64,000 bases of DNA from contig CAVWSN010000001.1 of NCBI GenBank assembly GCA_963757815.1, forward strand, positions 62,001 to 126,000, given 5' to 3'. Positions within the stretch are counted from its first letter, which is position 1. Every line of letters starts with the position of its first letter. The position numbers and the translations under genes were made by a program. Under the pieces are notes generated by a model that saw only the letters and a list, made by a program, of their open reading frames with translations, made no database searches and was not told the origin of the DNA. Source of the stretch: JACVRW01 sp963757815 (GTDB taxonomy: Bacteria > Actinomycetota > Thermoleophilia > Solirubrobacterales > Thermoleophilaceae). This document shows positions 1 to 8,458 of this stretch, in pieces.

Positions 1-541
1 GAGATCAACCGCGTTGCAAAGGTCGTGAAGGGCGGCCGGCGCTTCTCGTTCACCGCGCTGGTGGTGGTGGGTGACGAGAAGTCGCAGGTCGGCGTCGGCT
101 ACGGCAAGGCCAACGAGGTCCCCGTCGCGATCCAGAAGGGCGTCGAGCGCGCCCGCAAGAGCCTCTTCAAGGTGCCGATGCACGGTTCGACGATCACGCA
201 CCAGGTCATCGGCGTGCATTCCGCATCGCGCGTGCTTCTCAAGCCCGCCTCACCCGGTACCGGCGTGATCGCCGGCGGCGGCGTGCGCGCCGTGCTCGAG
301 CTCGCCGGCATCCACGACGTGCTCTCGAAGTCGCTCGGCAGCCAGAACCCGATCAACCTGGTCAAGGCCACGGTCGCGGCGCTCGAGGGCCTGCGCAGGC
401 CCGAGGATGTCGCCAAGCTGCGCGGCCTGACCGTGCGCGAGGTGCTCGGGCTCGAGAGCGCCGAGGCGCCCGGCGAGTCAGCCGAGGCGCCGGCCGCAGA
501 GGCGGCGGGTCAGCCTGTCGGCGGAGGAGGCGTCGGCGTGA
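1..541 (+). CDS. rpsE: 30S ribosomal protein uS5 (RpsE), 5'-truncated by window edge
   Basis: uS5 of the small subunit, at the mRNA entry/decoding side. The window begins inside the gene; the first codons read EINRVAKVVKGGRRFSF, the conserved uS5 dsRBD-like start, followed by the GVGYGKANEVP and GTGVIAGGGVRAVLE segments. The tail is Ala/Glu/Pro rich. No stop occurs in the uS5 frame before rpmD, so the frame runs straight into uL30. One frame over, TGA at 539-541 overlaps the rpmD GTG (a GTGA junction) and the preceding residues read AEEASA. I therefore place the true end at 541 and suspect one extra base between about 480 and 535. Identity is certain; the C-terminus is not. Confidence 0.93.
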
Positions 542-714
542 GCCTCGTGATCACCCAGGTCAAGTCGGCCAACGGCTCGAGCCGCAAGCAGCGCGAGTCG
601 CTGAAGGCGCTCGGGCTCGGCAAGATCGGGCGCTCGAGCGAGCGCCAGGACCATCCGACGGTGCGCGGCCTGATCCACTCCGTCGACCACCTCGTCGAGG
701 TGCGTGATGGCTGA
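538..714 (+). CDS. rpmD: 50S ribosomal protein uL30 (RpmD)
   Basis: uL30 of the large subunit, 58 codons from GTG 538. The protein shows the family pattern: a short beta strand (SLVITQVKSA), a basic RKQRESLKALGLGKIGRS helix region, and HPTVRGLIHSVDHLVEV. A strong purine-rich ribosome binding site (GGAGGAGG, 523-530) lies 7 nt before the GTG, supporting independent initiation even though the upstream rpsE frame is open through it. The length matches stand-alone bacterial uL30 (about 58-62 aa). The stop overlaps the rplO start by 8 nt, implying translational coupling. Confidence 0.9.
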   Translation: MSLVITQVKSANGSSRKQRESLKALGLGKIGRSSERQDHPTVRGLIHSVDHLVEVRDG

Positions 715-1201
715 GTCGGACGAGCGCGTCGGCCTCCACTCGCTTAAGCCGGCCCCCGGTTCGCGGAAGGCGCGCAAGCGTGTCGGTCGCGGCGAGGGCT
801 CCGGAACCGGCAAGACCTCCGGCCGCGGTCATAAGGGCGCCGGCGCGCGTTCGGGCAGCAAGCGCCGCGTCCGCTTCGAGGGCGGCCAGACGCCGATCCA
901 CATGCGGATGCGCAAGCTGCGCGGCCCGCACATGAAGAAGTCCATGCCGTTTGAGAAGTTCCGCACCCGGACGCAGCCGGTCAACCTGTCCGATCTCGAG
1001 GAGCGCTTCGACGCCGGCGCCGAGGTCACCCCGGACGGGCTCAGGGAGAACGGCCTCGCAACCCGTCGCGAGGTGCCGGTCAAGATCCTCGGCCGCGGCG
1101 AGCTCTCCAAGGCGCTCACCGTGCACGCGCACGGCTTCTCGAAGACCGCGCGCGAGAAGATCGAAGCCGCGGGCGGCACCTGCCAGCTGATCGAGGGCTA
1201 G
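707..1201 (+). CDS. rplO: 50S ribosomal protein uL15 (RplO)
   Basis: uL15, 164 aa, a 23S rRNA binder needed late in 50S assembly. It has the basic Gly-rich N-terminal extension (RVGRGEGSGTGKTSGRGHKG, about residues 25-45), the GGQTPIHMRMRKLRG segment, and a globular C-terminal domain ending AAGGTCQLIEG. ATG 707 is preferred to the in-frame GTG at 704 because it gives the usual MAE start and is preceded by GAGGTG. It overlaps rpmD and lies 10 nt before secY, inside the operon. Confidence 0.96.
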   Translation: MAESDERVGLHSLKPAPGSRKARKRVGRGEGSGTGKTSGRGHKGAGARSGSKRRVRFEGGQTPIHMRMRKLRGPHMKKSMPFEKFRTRTQPVNLSDLEERFDAGAEVTPDGLRENGLATRREVPVKILGRGELSKALTVHAHGFSKTAREKIEAAGGTCQLIEG

Positions 1202-1211
1202 GGCCGAGGCC

Positions 1212-2486
1212 GTGCTGCGCACGTTCCTGAACGCCTTCCGGGTAGCCGACATCCGGAAGAAGCTCGCCTTCACCGCCGCGATGCTCGCGCTCTACCGCCT
1301 GGGCGCGTACATCCCCGCGCCGGGCATCAACATCGACGTCGTCGAGGACCTCGCCTCGAACTTCGAGGGCCAGTCCAACGTCCTCGGCTTCCTCAACCTC
1401 TTCTCGGGCGGCTCGCTCCAGCGCTTCGCGATCTTCGCGCTCGGGATCATGCCCTACATCACCGCCTCGATCATGCTGCAGCTGCTGACGGTCGTGCTGC
1501 CGTCGCTCGACAAGCTGCGCAAGGAGGGCGAGGTCGGGCAGCAGAAGATCACGCAGTACACCCGCTACCTGACCGTCGGCCTCGCGTTCGGGCAGTCGAT
1601 CGGCTACGTCTTCCTCTTCCGCACCTTCGCCGGCAGCGAGGGGACGGAGGTGGTCGACAACTTCACCTTCGGCCGCGTCTTCGTGATCGTGATGACGCTC
1701 ACCGCCGGCTGCGTGCTGCTCATGTGGCTCGGTGAGCTGATCACCCAGCGCGGAATCGGCAACGGGATCTCGCTGATGATCTTCGCCTCGATCGCCTCGG
1801 GCCTGCCGAACGGCATCCAGGCCTGGTGGACGAACCCCGACCAGATCTTCGTCGTGATGATGCCCTTCCTGGCGCTCGCGATCATCGCCGGCATCGTCTT
1901 CATGCAGGAGGGCCAGCGACGCATCCCGATCCAGTACGCGAAACGGGTGGTCGGCCGCCGGATGGCCGGCGGCGGCTCGACCTACCTGCCGCTGCGCGTG
2001 AACATGGCCGGCGTGATCCCGGTGATCTTCGCCGCCTCGCTGATGGCGTTCCCGCCGACGGTGGGCGAGCTCACGCAGGCGGGCTGGGCGCAGGACTTCT
2101 CGGCCTTCTTCAGCCCCAACGGGGCCGCCTACCTGATCGGCGAGTCGATCCTGATCATCGTGTTCACGTACTTCTACACCGCGGTGACCTTCAACCCGGT
2201 GGAGCAGGCGGACAACCTCAAGAAGTACGGCGGCTTCATCCCGGGGGTGAGGCCTGGAAGACCCACGGCCGAATACCTCGACCGCATCCTCGCGCGGTTG
2301 ACCTTCCCGGGTGCGCTCTACCTGGCGGCCGTGGCAGCCCTGCCGACCATCCTCATCAACCAGACGAGCGCCAACTTCTACTTCGGCGGCACGTCGATCC
2401 TGATCGTCGTGGGCGTCGCGCTCGACACCATGAAGCAGCTCGAGGCGCAGCTGATGATGCGCAACTACGAGGGCTTCCTGAAGTGA
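1212..2486 (+). CDS. secY: Preprotein translocase subunit SecY
   Basis: Channel-forming subunit of the SecYEG translocon in the cytoplasmic membrane, 424 aa with about ten hydrophobic segments, the family norm. Recognisable pieces are LGAYIPAPGINID after TM1, the LGIMPYITASIMLQLL plug/TM2 region, ITQRGIGNGISLMIF, the cytoplasmic GQRRIPIQYAKR loop, and the C-terminal NLKKYGGFIPGVRPGRPT loop that contacts SecA and ribosome. It starts at GTG 1212 and ends in a GTGA overlap with adk, consistent with coupled expression. Confidence 0.97.
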   Translation: MLRTFLNAFRVADIRKKLAFTAAMLALYRLGAYIPAPGINIDVVEDLASNFEGQSNVLGFLNLFSGGSLQRFAIFALGIMPYITASIMLQLLTVVLPSLDKLRKEGEVGQQKITQYTRYLTVGLAFGQSIGYVFLFRTFAGSEGTEVVDNFTFGRVFVIVMTLTAGCVLLMWLGELITQRGIGNGISLMIFASIASGLPNGIQAWWTNPDQIFVVMMPFLALAIIAGIVFMQEGQRRIPIQYAKRVVGRRMAGGGSTYLPLRVNMAGVIPVIFAASLMAFPPTVGELTQAGWAQDFSAFFSPNGAAYLIGESILIIVFTYFYTAVTFNPVEQADNLKKYGGFIPGVRPGRPTAEYLDRILARLTFPGALYLAAVAALPTILINQTSANFYFGGTSILIVVGVALDTMKQLEAQLMMRNYEGFLK

Positions 2487-3157
2487 GCGAGCTGAACCTC
2501 GTCCTGCTCGGCCCCCCGGGGGCCGGGAAGGGCACGCAGGCCGAGCGCCTGGTCACCGACTTCGACCTTCCTTATTACGCGACGGGGAACATCCTGCGCG
2601 CGGCGATCGAGGAGGAGAGCGAGCTCGGGCGCGAGGCCAAGGAGTACGTCGACCGCGGCGACCTGGTGCCCGACGAGCTCATCTGCCGGGTGATCGAGGA
2701 GCGGCTCGACTCCGGTGAGGCCGACGACGGCTTCCTGCTCGACGGCTTCCCGCGCACGATCGGCCAGGCGGAGATGCTCGAGCGGGCGCTCGACGATCGC
2801 GGCCGCTCGCTGACGGCGGTGCTCCAGATCGAGGTGTCTGACGACGAGGTTGTTCGTCGCCTCTCGGGCCGCCGCACCTGCGTCAAGAGCGGTCACGTGT
2901 ACCACGTGGAGTTCGACCCGCCGAAGAACGAGGGCATATGCGACCAGGACGGGTCGCGCCTCATCCAGCGCGACGACGACAAGCCGGAGACGATCCGCAA
3001 CCGGCTCGCGGTATACCACCAGCAGACAGAGCCGCTGATCGCCTGGTACGAGGACAAGGGCCTCCTGCGCCGCTTCGACGGCTCCCGCACCCCCGACGAC
3101 GTGCACGCGCACATCCGCGCCACGCTTGCCACACTCCGTCTGGAGGCCGAGCTCTAG
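2483..3157 (+). CDS. adk: Adenylate kinase
   Basis: Interconverts ATP + AMP and 2 ADP in the cytosol; 224 aa from a GTG overlapping the secY stop. The P-loop GPPGAGKGT is at residues 10-18, followed by the AMP-binding TGNILRAAI region and the DGFPRT motif. The LID is the long form but only partly zinc-like: a Cys with Ser three positions on, and later C-x2-D, intermediate between four-Cys and zinc-free lids. An arginine-bearing SGRRTC loop precedes it. The secY-adk-map order is the standard one. Confidence 0.96.
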   Translation: MSELNLVLLGPPGAGKGTQAERLVTDFDLPYYATGNILRAAIEEESELGREAKEYVDRGDLVPDELICRVIEERLDSGEADDGFLLDGFPRTIGQAEMLERALDDRGRSLTAVLQIEVSDDEVVRRLSGRRTCVKSGHVYHVEFDPPKNEGICDQDGSRLIQRDDDKPETIRNRLAVYHQQTEPLIAWYEDKGLLRRFDGSRTPDDVHAHIRATLATLRLEAEL

Positions 3158-3159
3158 AC

Positions 3160-3957
3160 ATGATCGTGCGGAAGACCCCCGAGGAGATCGAGAAGATGGC
3201 GGCGGCTGGCCAGATCCTCGCCCGCTGCCACGAGCTGCTGCGCAAAAAGGCCCGCCCGGGGGTTACGACGGGCGAGCTCGACGAGGCGGCCGAGCGCTTC
3301 ATCCGCTCCCAGCACGGTGAGCCGGCGTTCAAGGGCTATCGCGGCTTTCCCGGCTCGATCTGCGTGTCGCCGAACTCGATGGTCGTGCACGGGATTCCGG
3401 GTCGCTACGAGCTGAAGCGCGGGGACATCCTCTCCGTGGACATCGGCGTGATCCTGGACGGTTGGGTGGCCGACGGCGCTATTACGCATCCGATCGGCAA
3501 CGTCACCCCGATCGCGGCCAAGCTGCTGGCCACGACGCGCGCGTCGCTCTTCGATGCGGTCGAGCAGTGCCGCCCCGGCAACCGGCTGGGAGACGTCTCG
3601 CACGCGGTGCAGGCCCGGGTGGAGTCGGAGGGTTTCTCGGTGATCCGCTCCCTGGTGGGGCACGGAATCGGCCGCGACATGCACGAGGACCCCCAGATTC
3701 CCAACTACGGAGAGCCCGATACCGGCCCCGAGCTCGAGGAGGGGATGGTCCTCGCCGTCGAGCCGATGGTGAACGTCGGTACGCACCACGTTCGCATGGG
3801 CTCGGACAACTGGGCGGTCTACTCCCAGGACGGCTCTCTGGCCGCCCATTTCGAGCACACCGTGGCGATTACCGCCGACGGGCCGCGGATCCTCACCCCG
3901 TGGCATCTGCAGGGCGCCCAAACGGAGCCTGCTGCTACTCTTTCCGGTCGGCGCTGA
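3160..3957 (+). CDS. map: Methionine aminopeptidase, type I
   Basis: Removes the initiator Met from nascent proteins; a binuclear metal enzyme of the pita-bread fold, 265 aa. Expected ligands are in place: His77 (VVHGIPG), Asp94 and Asp105 (SVDIG...VADGA), His168 (GHGIG), Glu201 (AVEPM) and Glu232 (HFEHT). ATG 3160 follows the adk stop by 2 nt. A short nonconserved tail follows ILTPW. In most actinobacteria infA comes next; here only 56 non-coding nt separate map from rpmJ. Confidence 0.96.
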   Translation: MIVRKTPEEIEKMAAAGQILARCHELLRKKARPGVTTGELDEAAERFIRSQHGEPAFKGYRGFPGSICVSPNSMVVHGIPGRYELKRGDILSVDIGVILDGWVADGAITHPIGNVTPIAAKLLATTRASLFDAVEQCRPGNRLGDVSHAVQARVESEGFSVIRSLVGHGIGRDMHEDPQIPNYGEPDTGPELEEGMVLAVEPMVNVGTHHVRMGSDNWAVYSQDGSLAAHFEHTVAITADGPRILTPWHLQGAQTEPAATLSGRR

Positions 3958-4013
3958 GCCGTTTCCTGGGCTCGGCGCTGGTCCTCGTTTCGATACGTCC
4001 CACCCACGGAGCT

Positions 4014-4127
4014 ATGAAGGTCCGCGCATCAGTCAAGCCCATGTGCGAGAAGTGCAAGATCATCCGCCGCGGCGGTGCGGTCCTCGTGATCTGTCAGAAC
4101 CCACGGCACAAGCAGCGACAGGGGTAG
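4014..4127 (+). CDS. rpmJ: 50S ribosomal protein bL36 (RpmJ)
   Basis: bL36, 37 aa, from ATG 4014. It has the zinc-ribbon pattern C-x2-C...C-x4-H (MCEKC, ICQNPRH), the zinc-binding C+ form, and the typical KVRASVKP start. The gene is well under 60 codons but unmistakable. It follows map by 56 nt and precedes rpsM by 4 nt, within the operon. Confidence 0.95.
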   Translation: MKVRASVKPMCEKCKIIRRGGAVLVICQNPRHKQRQG

Positions 4128-4131
4128 CTGG

Positions 4132-4518
4132 ATGGCGCGAATCTCAGGCATCAACATTCCCCTCAACAAGAGGGTCGAGATAGGTCTCACGTACATCTAC
4201 GGCATCGGCCGCTCGACGTCGAACCAGGTCCTCAAGGAAGCGGGGATCGAGCCGGACACCTACGTGAAGGACCTGACCGAGGACGAGGTACGCAAGCTGC
4301 GCGACGGCGTCGACGAGCTGCTCGTGGAGGGCGACCTCCGCCGTGAGCGCTCGCAGAACGTCAAGCGGCTGATGGAGATCGGGTCGTACAAGGGCCTGCG
4401 CCACCGGCGCGGGCTGCCCGCCAACGGCCAGCGGACGAAGACGAACGCGCGCACCCGCAAGGGGCCGAAGCGCGGCTCGTCCGCGGGCGGCGGGAAGAAG
4501 AAGGTCAGGAAGCACTGA
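4132..4518 (+). CDS. rpsM: 30S ribosomal protein uS13 (RpsM)
   Basis: uS13 of the small-subunit head, which contacts tRNA and the 50S bridge; 128 aa. It shows MARISGINIPLNKRVEIGL, the helix-hairpin-helix TYIYGIGRSTSNQVL, the RLMEIGSYKGLRHRRGLP core and the basic tail GQRTKTNARTRKGPK with a Lys-rich end. It starts 4 nt after rpmJ and is followed by rpsK after 13 nt. Confidence 0.97.
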   Translation: MARISGINIPLNKRVEIGLTYIYGIGRSTSNQVLKEAGIEPDTYVKDLTEDEVRKLRDGVDELLVEGDLRRERSQNVKRLMEIGSYKGLRHRRGLPANGQRTKTNARTRKGPKRGSSAGGGKKKVRKH

Positions 4519-4531
4519 GGTGAACAGCTAG

Positions 4532-4924
4532 ATGCCCCAGCCCCGACGCCCTCGTGGTCGGCGGCGCGTCCGCAAGAACGTGCCCTTCGGCCAGGCGCAC
4601 ATCAAGACGAGCTTCAACAACACGATCGTGTCGCTGACCGACAAGGAAGGCAACGTGATCGCGTGGGAGTCCGCCGGCGGCGCCGGCTTCAAGGGATCGC
4701 GCAAGTCGACCCCCTTTGCGGCGCAGGTCACGGCGGACGCCGCCGCGCGCAAGGGCATGGAGCACGGCCTGCAGAAGGTGGAGGTCTACGTCAAGGGCCC
4801 GGGCTCGGGCCGTGAGACCGCGATCCGCTCGCTGCAGGCGGCCGGCCTCGAGATCACCGGCATCCGGGACGTCACGCCGCAGGCCCACAACGGCTGCCGT
4901 CCGCGCAAGAGGAGGCGCGTCTGA
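4532..4924 (+). CDS. rpsK: 30S ribosomal protein uS11 (RpsK)
   Basis: uS11 of the small-subunit platform, 130 aa. A basic N-terminus (RRPRGRRRVRKNVPFG) leads into the conserved IKTSFNNTIVSLTD, GFKGSRKSTPFAAQ and VKGPGSGRETAIRSL segments and the C-terminal PQAHNGCRPRKRRRV. ATG 4532 gives the usual length. The stop TGA and the rpsD ATG overlap by one base at 4924 (TGATG), so the two are coupled. Confidence 0.97.
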   Translation: MPQPRRPRGRRRVRKNVPFGQAHIKTSFNNTIVSLTDKEGNVIAWESAGGAGFKGSRKSTPFAAQVTADAAARKGMEHGLQKVEVYVKGPGSGRETAIRSLQAAGLEITGIRDVTPQAHNGCRPRKRRRV

Positions 4925-5544
4925 TGGCCCGCGACACGGGAGCCCAGTGCAAGCTGTGCCGTCGGGAGGGCCAGAAGCTCTTCCTCAAGGGCGAGCGCTG
5001 CCTGACCGACAAGTGCGGCGTGGAGCGGCGCAACTACCCGCCCGGGGACCACGGGCGCGGGCGCATGCGCCAGTCCGAGTACCGCGTACAGCTGCGCGAG
5101 AAGCAGAAGACGCGGCGCTACTACGGGGTGCTCGAGAAGCAGTTCCGCAGCTACTACGCCAAGGCCAGCCGCCAGGAGGGCGTGACCGGCGAGAACCTCC
5201 TGCGCCTGCTCGAGTCGCGCTTCGACAACGTGCTCGTGCGGCTCGGCTTCGCCGCCTCGCGCCGGCAGGCGCGGCAGATGATCCGCCACGGCCACTGGTC
5301 GATCAACGGCCGCCGGGTGGATATCCCCTCTTACCAGCTGCGGGCTGACGACGTGATCACGATGCGCCCGAGCGCTCCGGTCGAGCCGGCCGTGCGCGAC
5401 GCCACCGAGCTCACCTCCGCCGTGCCCGCTTGGCTCCAGGCCGACCACGACGGCCTCACCGCGAAGGTGCTCCGCCTGCCAGAGAGGGCGGAGATCACCA
5501 CGCCGGTGCAGGAGCAGCTGATCGTCGAGCTTTACTCGAAGTAG
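4924..5544 (+). CDS. rpsD: 30S ribosomal protein uS4 (RpsD), zinc-binding form
   Basis: uS4, a primary 16S binder and 30S assembly initiator, 206 aa. The N-terminus carries four cysteines at 9, 12, 26 and 31, the C+ zinc form. The middle has the YYGVLEKQFRSYYAKA helix, then the S4 RNA-binding domain LLRLLESRFDNVLVRLGFA and ASRRQARQMIRHGHWSINGR. It ends in VELYSK as usual. It lies between rpsK and rpoA as in most actinobacteria. Confidence 0.97.
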   Translation: MARDTGAQCKLCRREGQKLFLKGERCLTDKCGVERRNYPPGDHGRGRMRQSEYRVQLREKQKTRRYYGVLEKQFRSYYAKASRQEGVTGENLLRLLESRFDNVLVRLGFAASRRQARQMIRHGHWSINGRRVDIPSYQLRADDVITMRPSAPVEPAVRDATELTSAVPAWLQADHDGLTAKVLRLPERAEITTPVQEQLIVELYSK

Positions 5545-5606
5545 TACCCGACACGTCCGCCGCAGCGCGGCGCGGCGTGCTTACAACCGAAGGAATCACC
5601 TCTCCC

Positions 5607-6581
5607 ATGATCGAGTTTCAGACTCCCCAGATATCCGCCGAGAGCGTCGAAGACAACCGCGGCACGTTCACGATCGAGCCGCTCGATCGCGGCTTCGGCT
5701 ACACGTTCGGCAACTCGCTTCGCCGCGTGCTGCTGTCGTCGCTGGCCGGGGCCGCCGTCACGAGCGTCCGTATCGAGGGCGTCGCGCACGAGTTCTCCAC
5801 GATCAACGGCGTCAAGGAGGACGTGACGGACATCGTCCTCAACCTCAAGGAGGTCGTCTGCCGCATGCATTCGGATGCGGCGGAGATCGAGGCCCCGCTG
5901 GTCGTGACCGGCCCCGGTGACATCACCGCGGGCGACATCGACCTGCCCTCGGGCGTCGAGATCCTCAACCCCGAGGCCCGCATCGCCACGCTCGAGAAGA
6001 AGACCAAGCTCGAGATGTACCTCACGATCGGCCACGGCCGCGGCTACTCCCCGGCGGAGGACAACAAGACGCCCGACCAGCCGATCGGCGTGATCCCGAT
6101 CGACTCGATCTTCTCGCCCGTCAAGCGCGTGGCGTACTCGGTCGACGCCGCCCGCGTCGGCCAGAAGACCGACTACGACAAGCTCACGCTCGACATCGAG
6201 ACCGACGGCTCGCTCGACCCGCAGGCGGCGCTGCGCGAGGCCGCGGAGATCCTCATCAAGTACCTGGCGATCTTCACGGACGCCGACCGCGTCGAGGCCC
6301 TGCGCGACCAGGGCGCGGCGCTCGTGGCCGGCGCCGACGGCATCGGCGGCGACGGCGCGGGCGCGCCGGGCGCCGGCGGGATGGACGACATCCTGATCGA
6401 GGAGCTCGAGCTCGGTGTCCGCTCCTACAACTGCCTCAAGCGCGCCGGCATCCAGACCGTCGGCGATCTCGTGCAGAAGTCGGAGTCCGAGCTGGCCGCG
6501 ATCCCGAACTTCGGCCGCAAGTCGATCGAGGAGGTCAAGGAGACCCTCGACGCCCGCGGCCTGGGACTCCGGGCGGGCTAA
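5607..6581 (+). CDS. rpoA: DNA-directed RNA polymerase subunit alpha
   Basis: Alpha subunit, 324 aa, scaffold for RNA polymerase assembly. The N-terminal dimerisation domain has GFGYTFGNSLRRVLLSSL (about residues 30-47) and the NGVKEDV segment. The C-terminal domain, after an Ala/Gly linker near 235-250, has the DNA/activator-binding ELGVRSYNCLKRAGI and NFGRKSIEEVKE helices. ATG 5607 is chosen over upstream in-frame starts because AAGGA lies about 13 nt before it and MIEFQTPQ is the expected start. rplQ follows after 15 nt. Confidence 0.97.
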   Translation: MIEFQTPQISAESVEDNRGTFTIEPLDRGFGYTFGNSLRRVLLSSLAGAAVTSVRIEGVAHEFSTINGVKEDVTDIVLNLKEVVCRMHSDAAEIEAPLVVTGPGDITAGDIDLPSGVEILNPEARIATLEKKTKLEMYLTIGHGRGYSPAEDNKTPDQPIGVIPIDSIFSPVKRVAYSVDAARVGQKTDYDKLTLDIETDGSLDPQAALREAAEILIKYLAIFTDADRVEALRDQGAALVAGADGIGGDGAGAPGAGGMDDILIEELELGVRSYNCLKRAGIQTVGDLVQKSESELAAIPNFGRKSIEEVKETLDARGLGLRAG

Positions 6582-6596
6582 GGTTTCTCGCCGGCC

Positions 6597-6950
6597 ATGC
6601 GCCATCGCAAGCAGAAAGGGAAGCTGTCGCGTGACGCAGCGCACCGCAAGGCGCTGTTCATGAACCTCTGCCGCGAGGTGATCGACCACGAGCGCATCCA
6701 GACCACCGAGGCCAAGGCCAAGGCGGTCAAGCCTGAGCTCGAGCGCCTGATCACCCTCGCCAAGAAGGGCGACGGCCACTCCCGCCGGCTGGCGATGGCG
6801 CGCCTCGGCCAGGACAAGTTCGTGGTCTACAAGCTCTTCGAGGAGATCGCGCCGCGCTACTCGGACCGCGAGGGCGGCTACACGCGCATCCTGAAGTTGG
6901 GTCCGAGGAAGTCGGACTCGACGGAGATGGTCTTTCTCGAGCTCGTCTGA
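6597..6950 (+). CDS. rplQ: 50S ribosomal protein bL17 (RplQ)
   Basis: bL17, at the peptide exit tunnel opening, 117 aa. It starts MRHRKQKGKLSRDAAHRKAL and has the ERIQTTEAKAKAVKPELERLI core and GYTRILKLGPRKSD near the end. This is the last gene of the ribosomal/RNA polymerase supercluster. truA, the common next gene, is instead at 18.6 kb. Confidence 0.97.
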   Translation: MRHRKQKGKLSRDAAHRKALFMNLCREVIDHERIQTTEAKAKAVKPELERLITLAKKGDGHSRRLAMARLGQDKFVVYKLFEEIAPRYSDREGGYTRILKLGPRKSDSTEMVFLELV

Positions 6951-6958
6951 CGACGCGC

Positions 6959-7345
6959 ATGCGGACGATCAATCCCGGCGGTTCCGTGCAGCCGGTTGGC
7001 GGCTACAGCCTCGGTGTGGCGACCAGCGACGCGCTGCTGTTCATCAGTGGGCAGACGCCGGAGGCTCCTGACGGCGCCGTCTCGGCCGAGCCTGCCGAGC
7101 AGCTGCGCCAGATATGGGCGAACGTGACGGCCGTGCTGGAGGCCGCCGGCGCCGGAGTTGCGGATCTCGTGCACGTGCGCACGTACCTCTCCGACCGCTC
7201 CCATCGCGAGGTCAACTCAGACGTGCGCCGCGAGGTGCTGGGCGCCCACAAGCCTGCTTTAACGGTGGTGATCTGCGAACTGTTCGAACCCGGCTGGGTG
7301 GCGGAGATCGAGGCGGTGGCTCGCGTGCCGCGGGCCGGCGGCTGA
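6959..7345 (+). CDS. RidA/YjgF-family protein
   Basis: 128 aa member of the RidA (YjgF/YER057c/UK114) family, trimeric proteins of which archetypes hydrolyse reactive enamine/imine intermediates from PLP enzymes. The family pattern is visible: LFISGQTPEAPDG, EQLRQIWANVTAVLEAAGAG, LVHVRTYLSDR and PALTVVIC near the C-terminus. It starts 8 nt after rplQ, so it may be co-transcribed. The RidA subgroup, and whether the active-site Arg is in the deaminase position, cannot be fixed by eye. Confidence 0.82.
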   Translation: MRTINPGGSVQPVGGYSLGVATSDALLFISGQTPEAPDGAVSAEPAEQLRQIWANVTAVLEAAGAGVADLVHVRTYLSDRSHREVNSDVRREVLGAHKPALTVVICELFEPGWVAEIEAVARVPRAGG

Positions 7346-7388
7346 CGGCGGCGGCTGACGACGTCCCGCCGGAGGAACGGGCCCGACT

Positions 7389-7458
7389 TGGTGTCGTGTC
7401 ACGACACCAGAGCCGGGTTCGTACCACCGTGCCGACTTGGTGTCGTCAGACGACATCA
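7389..7458. repeat. Pair of 21-nt palindromic repeats
   Basis: Two 21-nt dyads, 7389-7409 and 7438-7458. The first is a perfect 10-bp inverted repeat (TGGTGTCGTG around a single T); the second is TGGTGTCG-tcaga-CGACATCA. Both are preceded by GCC(C)GACT. The same family recurs after ligA (22127-22471). They sit in the 195-nt gap between the RidA-like gene and the 3' end of nadK, where the two genes converge, so they could act as bidirectional terminators or be dispersed REP-like elements. No T-tract is visible. Confidence 0.75.
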
Positions 7459-7540
7459 AGTGACCACGGCGCTCTTGTTCGGGGCCCCGGCAGGTCATCC
7501 CCTCATTGCTGTCGTTCAGGCCTCCGTGAACGGTCGCGCC

Positions 7541-8408
7541 CTACGGCGGCAGCGCCGCGCGTAGCTCGCGCGCCAGGATCCTCGGGGAATCGACCACGAG
7601 GCCCCTCCGCCGCAACGCGGCGAGCATCGGCTCCTGGTCGGCCAACCTGATCATGGTGGCGTAGTCGCCCCGGACGCTTACGGTGACCTCGAGGGCCTCC
7701 ACGGCGAGCTCCTGGCCGTCGACCTCGAAGCGGCTGCCTCCGTAGCCGGGTTCGACCAGCAGCCCGATGCGGCTCTCGGCGTCCGACGACGAGCGGGGGA
7801 GACACCCCGCCGTGGCGAGCGAGCGGAGTGAGCACCATCGCGTTCGTCTCTGGCAGCAGGATGGGGCCGCCGGCGGCCATCGTGTACGCGCTCGAGCCGA
7901 GCGGCGTGGCCACGATCACTCCGTCGCCGGCCGTTCGCGCGTAGACCTCGTCGTCGACCCTGATCTCGGTGATGACCTGGCCGGTCCCGTTGCGGACCAC
8001 CGCGACATCGTTGATCGCAACCGCGATGTTGGTGGCGCCGGAGTCGATGTTGAGCCCTGGAACCGCTTGCGGGAGCCAGTCGCCGGCGAGCACCAGCTCC
8101 AGTGCCGAGTCGAGGTGCTGGGAATCCACCGACGTGAGGGCACCGATGCTGCCGCACGCGATAGCCAGCACCGGGCGGGCGGCGGGTGCGGCGGCGTGCA
8201 GGGCCGCGAGGGCGGTTCCGTCGCCGCCCAGGGCCATCACGAAGTCGCAGGACGCGACGTCGACCGGCTCCGCGATCGTGCGCGCCTGTCCCGGGATCCG
8301 GATCTGGCCGATCGCGACCCCCCGCCTCGACGCCCACGCCCGAGTTGCGGCCAGCGCCGAATCGAGGTCGCGGCGCGGGTGAACCACCAGCCCGACCTGC
8401 CCTGACAT
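7541..8408 (-). CDS. nadK: NAD kinase, frameshifted
   Basis: Phosphorylates NAD to NADP. The N-terminal half, from ATG 8408, has VGLVVHPRRD and the diagnostic GGDGT at residues 61-65, then NDVAVVRNGTGQ, GDGVIVATPLGSSAY and GGPILLPE. The frame then breaks just after GGVSPPLVV, near 7783-7786. The next frame continues the family C-terminus without loss (AESRIGLLVEPGYGG, FEVDGQELAVEAL, TMIRLAD) to TAG at 7541. Dropping one G restores a normal-length protein of about 288 aa. The gene is essential in most bacteria, so a sequence error is likelier than a dead gene. Confidence 0.85.
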
Positions 8409-8458
8409 TGCCGCGACCCTACTCGACCCCCGCGTGGCGAAACCGGCTCGCGTGCCCG

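Noticed and set aside
3462..4127. A plus-strand frame through map that ends at the rpmJ stop, suggesting a longer bL36.
   Set aside because: bL36 is 37 residues; the upstream part is an out-of-frame reading of map without homology.
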